A program made the translations under genes and the position numbers. DNA of 34,425 bases from an uncultured Clostridia bacterium (GTDB lineage: Bacteria; Bacillota; Clostridia; TANB77; CAG-508): NCBI GenBank assembly GCA_944386135.1, contig CALWZW010000017.1, positions 1-34,425 of the forward strand, read 5' to 3'. Numbering within the stretch: position 1 is the first letter of the stretch; each line of letters begins with the position of its first letter. Under the pieces are notes generated by a model. That model was given only the letters and a program-made list of their open reading frames with translations, was not told the DNA's origin and searched no databases. This document shows, piece by piece, positions 34,347-34,425 of this stretch.

Positions 34347-34395
34347 TTAAACTAATTGTCGGAAAAAAATTGACTTTATCCTACAATTAGTTTAA
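34347..34395. repeat. Inverted repeat spanning the last promoter
   Basis: TTAAACTAATTGT (34347-34359) is exactly inverted as ACAATTAGTTTAA (34383-34395). The -35 box lies in the loop and the right arm overlaps the -10, which suggests an operator or an invertible/looped control site. Confidence 0.65.
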
Positions 34396-34398
34396 AAT
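34370..34398 (+). promoter_or_regulatory. Promoter of gene at right edge
   Basis: TTGACT (34370-34375) and TAAAAT (34393-34398) are 17 bases apart, just before a GGGGGGAA ribosome binding site. Confidence 0.65.
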
Positions 34399-34418
34399 AT
34401 TATTGGGGGGAAATAATT

Positions 34419-34425
34419 ATGATTT
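34419..34425 (+). CDS. Start of a gene cut by the window edge
   Basis: ATG GAT TT... would not be in view beyond seven bases; the visible codons are ATG ATT T. The ribosome binding site TGGGGGGAA at 34404-34412 and the promoter just upstream support a real start. The product cannot be judged. Confidence 0.5.

Noticed and set aside
1..34425. tRNA, rRNA or CRISPR loci
   Set aside because: I saw no T-loop/acceptor pairing, no conserved rRNA stretches and no regularly spaced direct repeats.

Overview
The window is strongly AT-rich, with A/T-ending codons, AGA-dominated arginine usage, AGGAGG-type ribosome binding sites and TTGACA/TATAAT promoters. Gene content (heterodimeric ABC exporters, flavodiiron protein with desulfoferrodoxin, LiaF/LiaG-like membrane proteins, class II nicotinate phosphoribosyltransferase) points to an anaerobic low-GC Bacillota, most likely an uncultured gut clostridium. 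The exact lineage is inference.

Layout. 1-3.9 kb: promoter, attenuator-like leader and a heterodimeric ABC exporter. 4.0-5.0 kb: an unrecognised protein with three internal repeats. 5.1-9.1 kb: lipid genes (UgtP-like glycosyltransferase, PlsC-like acyltransferase, acyl-CoA synthetase). 9.1-12.0 kb: two CmpB-like membrane proteins flanking tcdA, then dtd. 12.0-12.6 kb: a small GC-richer minus-strand cassette. 12.6-16.8 kb: an HD-domain protein and a MacB/FtsX-type exporter whose two genes are separated by a 0.2 kb imperfect palindrome. 16.8-18.5 kb: superoxide reductase and flavodiiron protein. 18.5-20.1 kb: LiaF- and LiaG-like proteins. 20.3-24.5 kb: MarR regulator and a second heterodimeric ABC exporter. 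24.5-27.8 kb: nadE, pncB and cysK. 27.9-29.8 kb: three minus-strand genes, namely a membrane-anchored C39-like peptidase, a second GC-richer cassette and a helical protein. 29.9-32.0 kb: ZIP transporter, a small ORF and a YgjP-like protein. 32.3-34.0 kb: a beta-CASP nuclease with foreign codon use, followed by a yebC start fragment that may mark an element boundary. The next gene begins at the right edge.

The central observation is a translational oddity. Ten otherwise well-conserved genes are each split by one to four +1 frame changes, 16 in total. Every one lies exactly at an in-frame CGG codon, and in every case skipping the C restores the frame by reading GGA (13 times) or GGT (3 times) as a conserved glycine. 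The phase is invariant: C always falls at codon position 1. In two genes a later CGG is in frame only if the earlier shift has happened (MacB ATPase two sites, FtsX permease four). Scanning by eye, I found no other in-frame CGG in the AT-rich native genes. The only CGG codons that look like ordinary arginine (three) are in two genes with foreign composition. This fits neither random pseudogenisation nor sequencing error. It suggests that CGG is unassigned or hungry in this organism and that CGGA/CGGT is decoded as one glycine by +1 frameshifting or by a quadruplet-reading tRNA. CDS coordinates below span the whole composite gene, from the supported start to the stop reached after the shifts.

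All calls come from reading the sequence; no database search was run.
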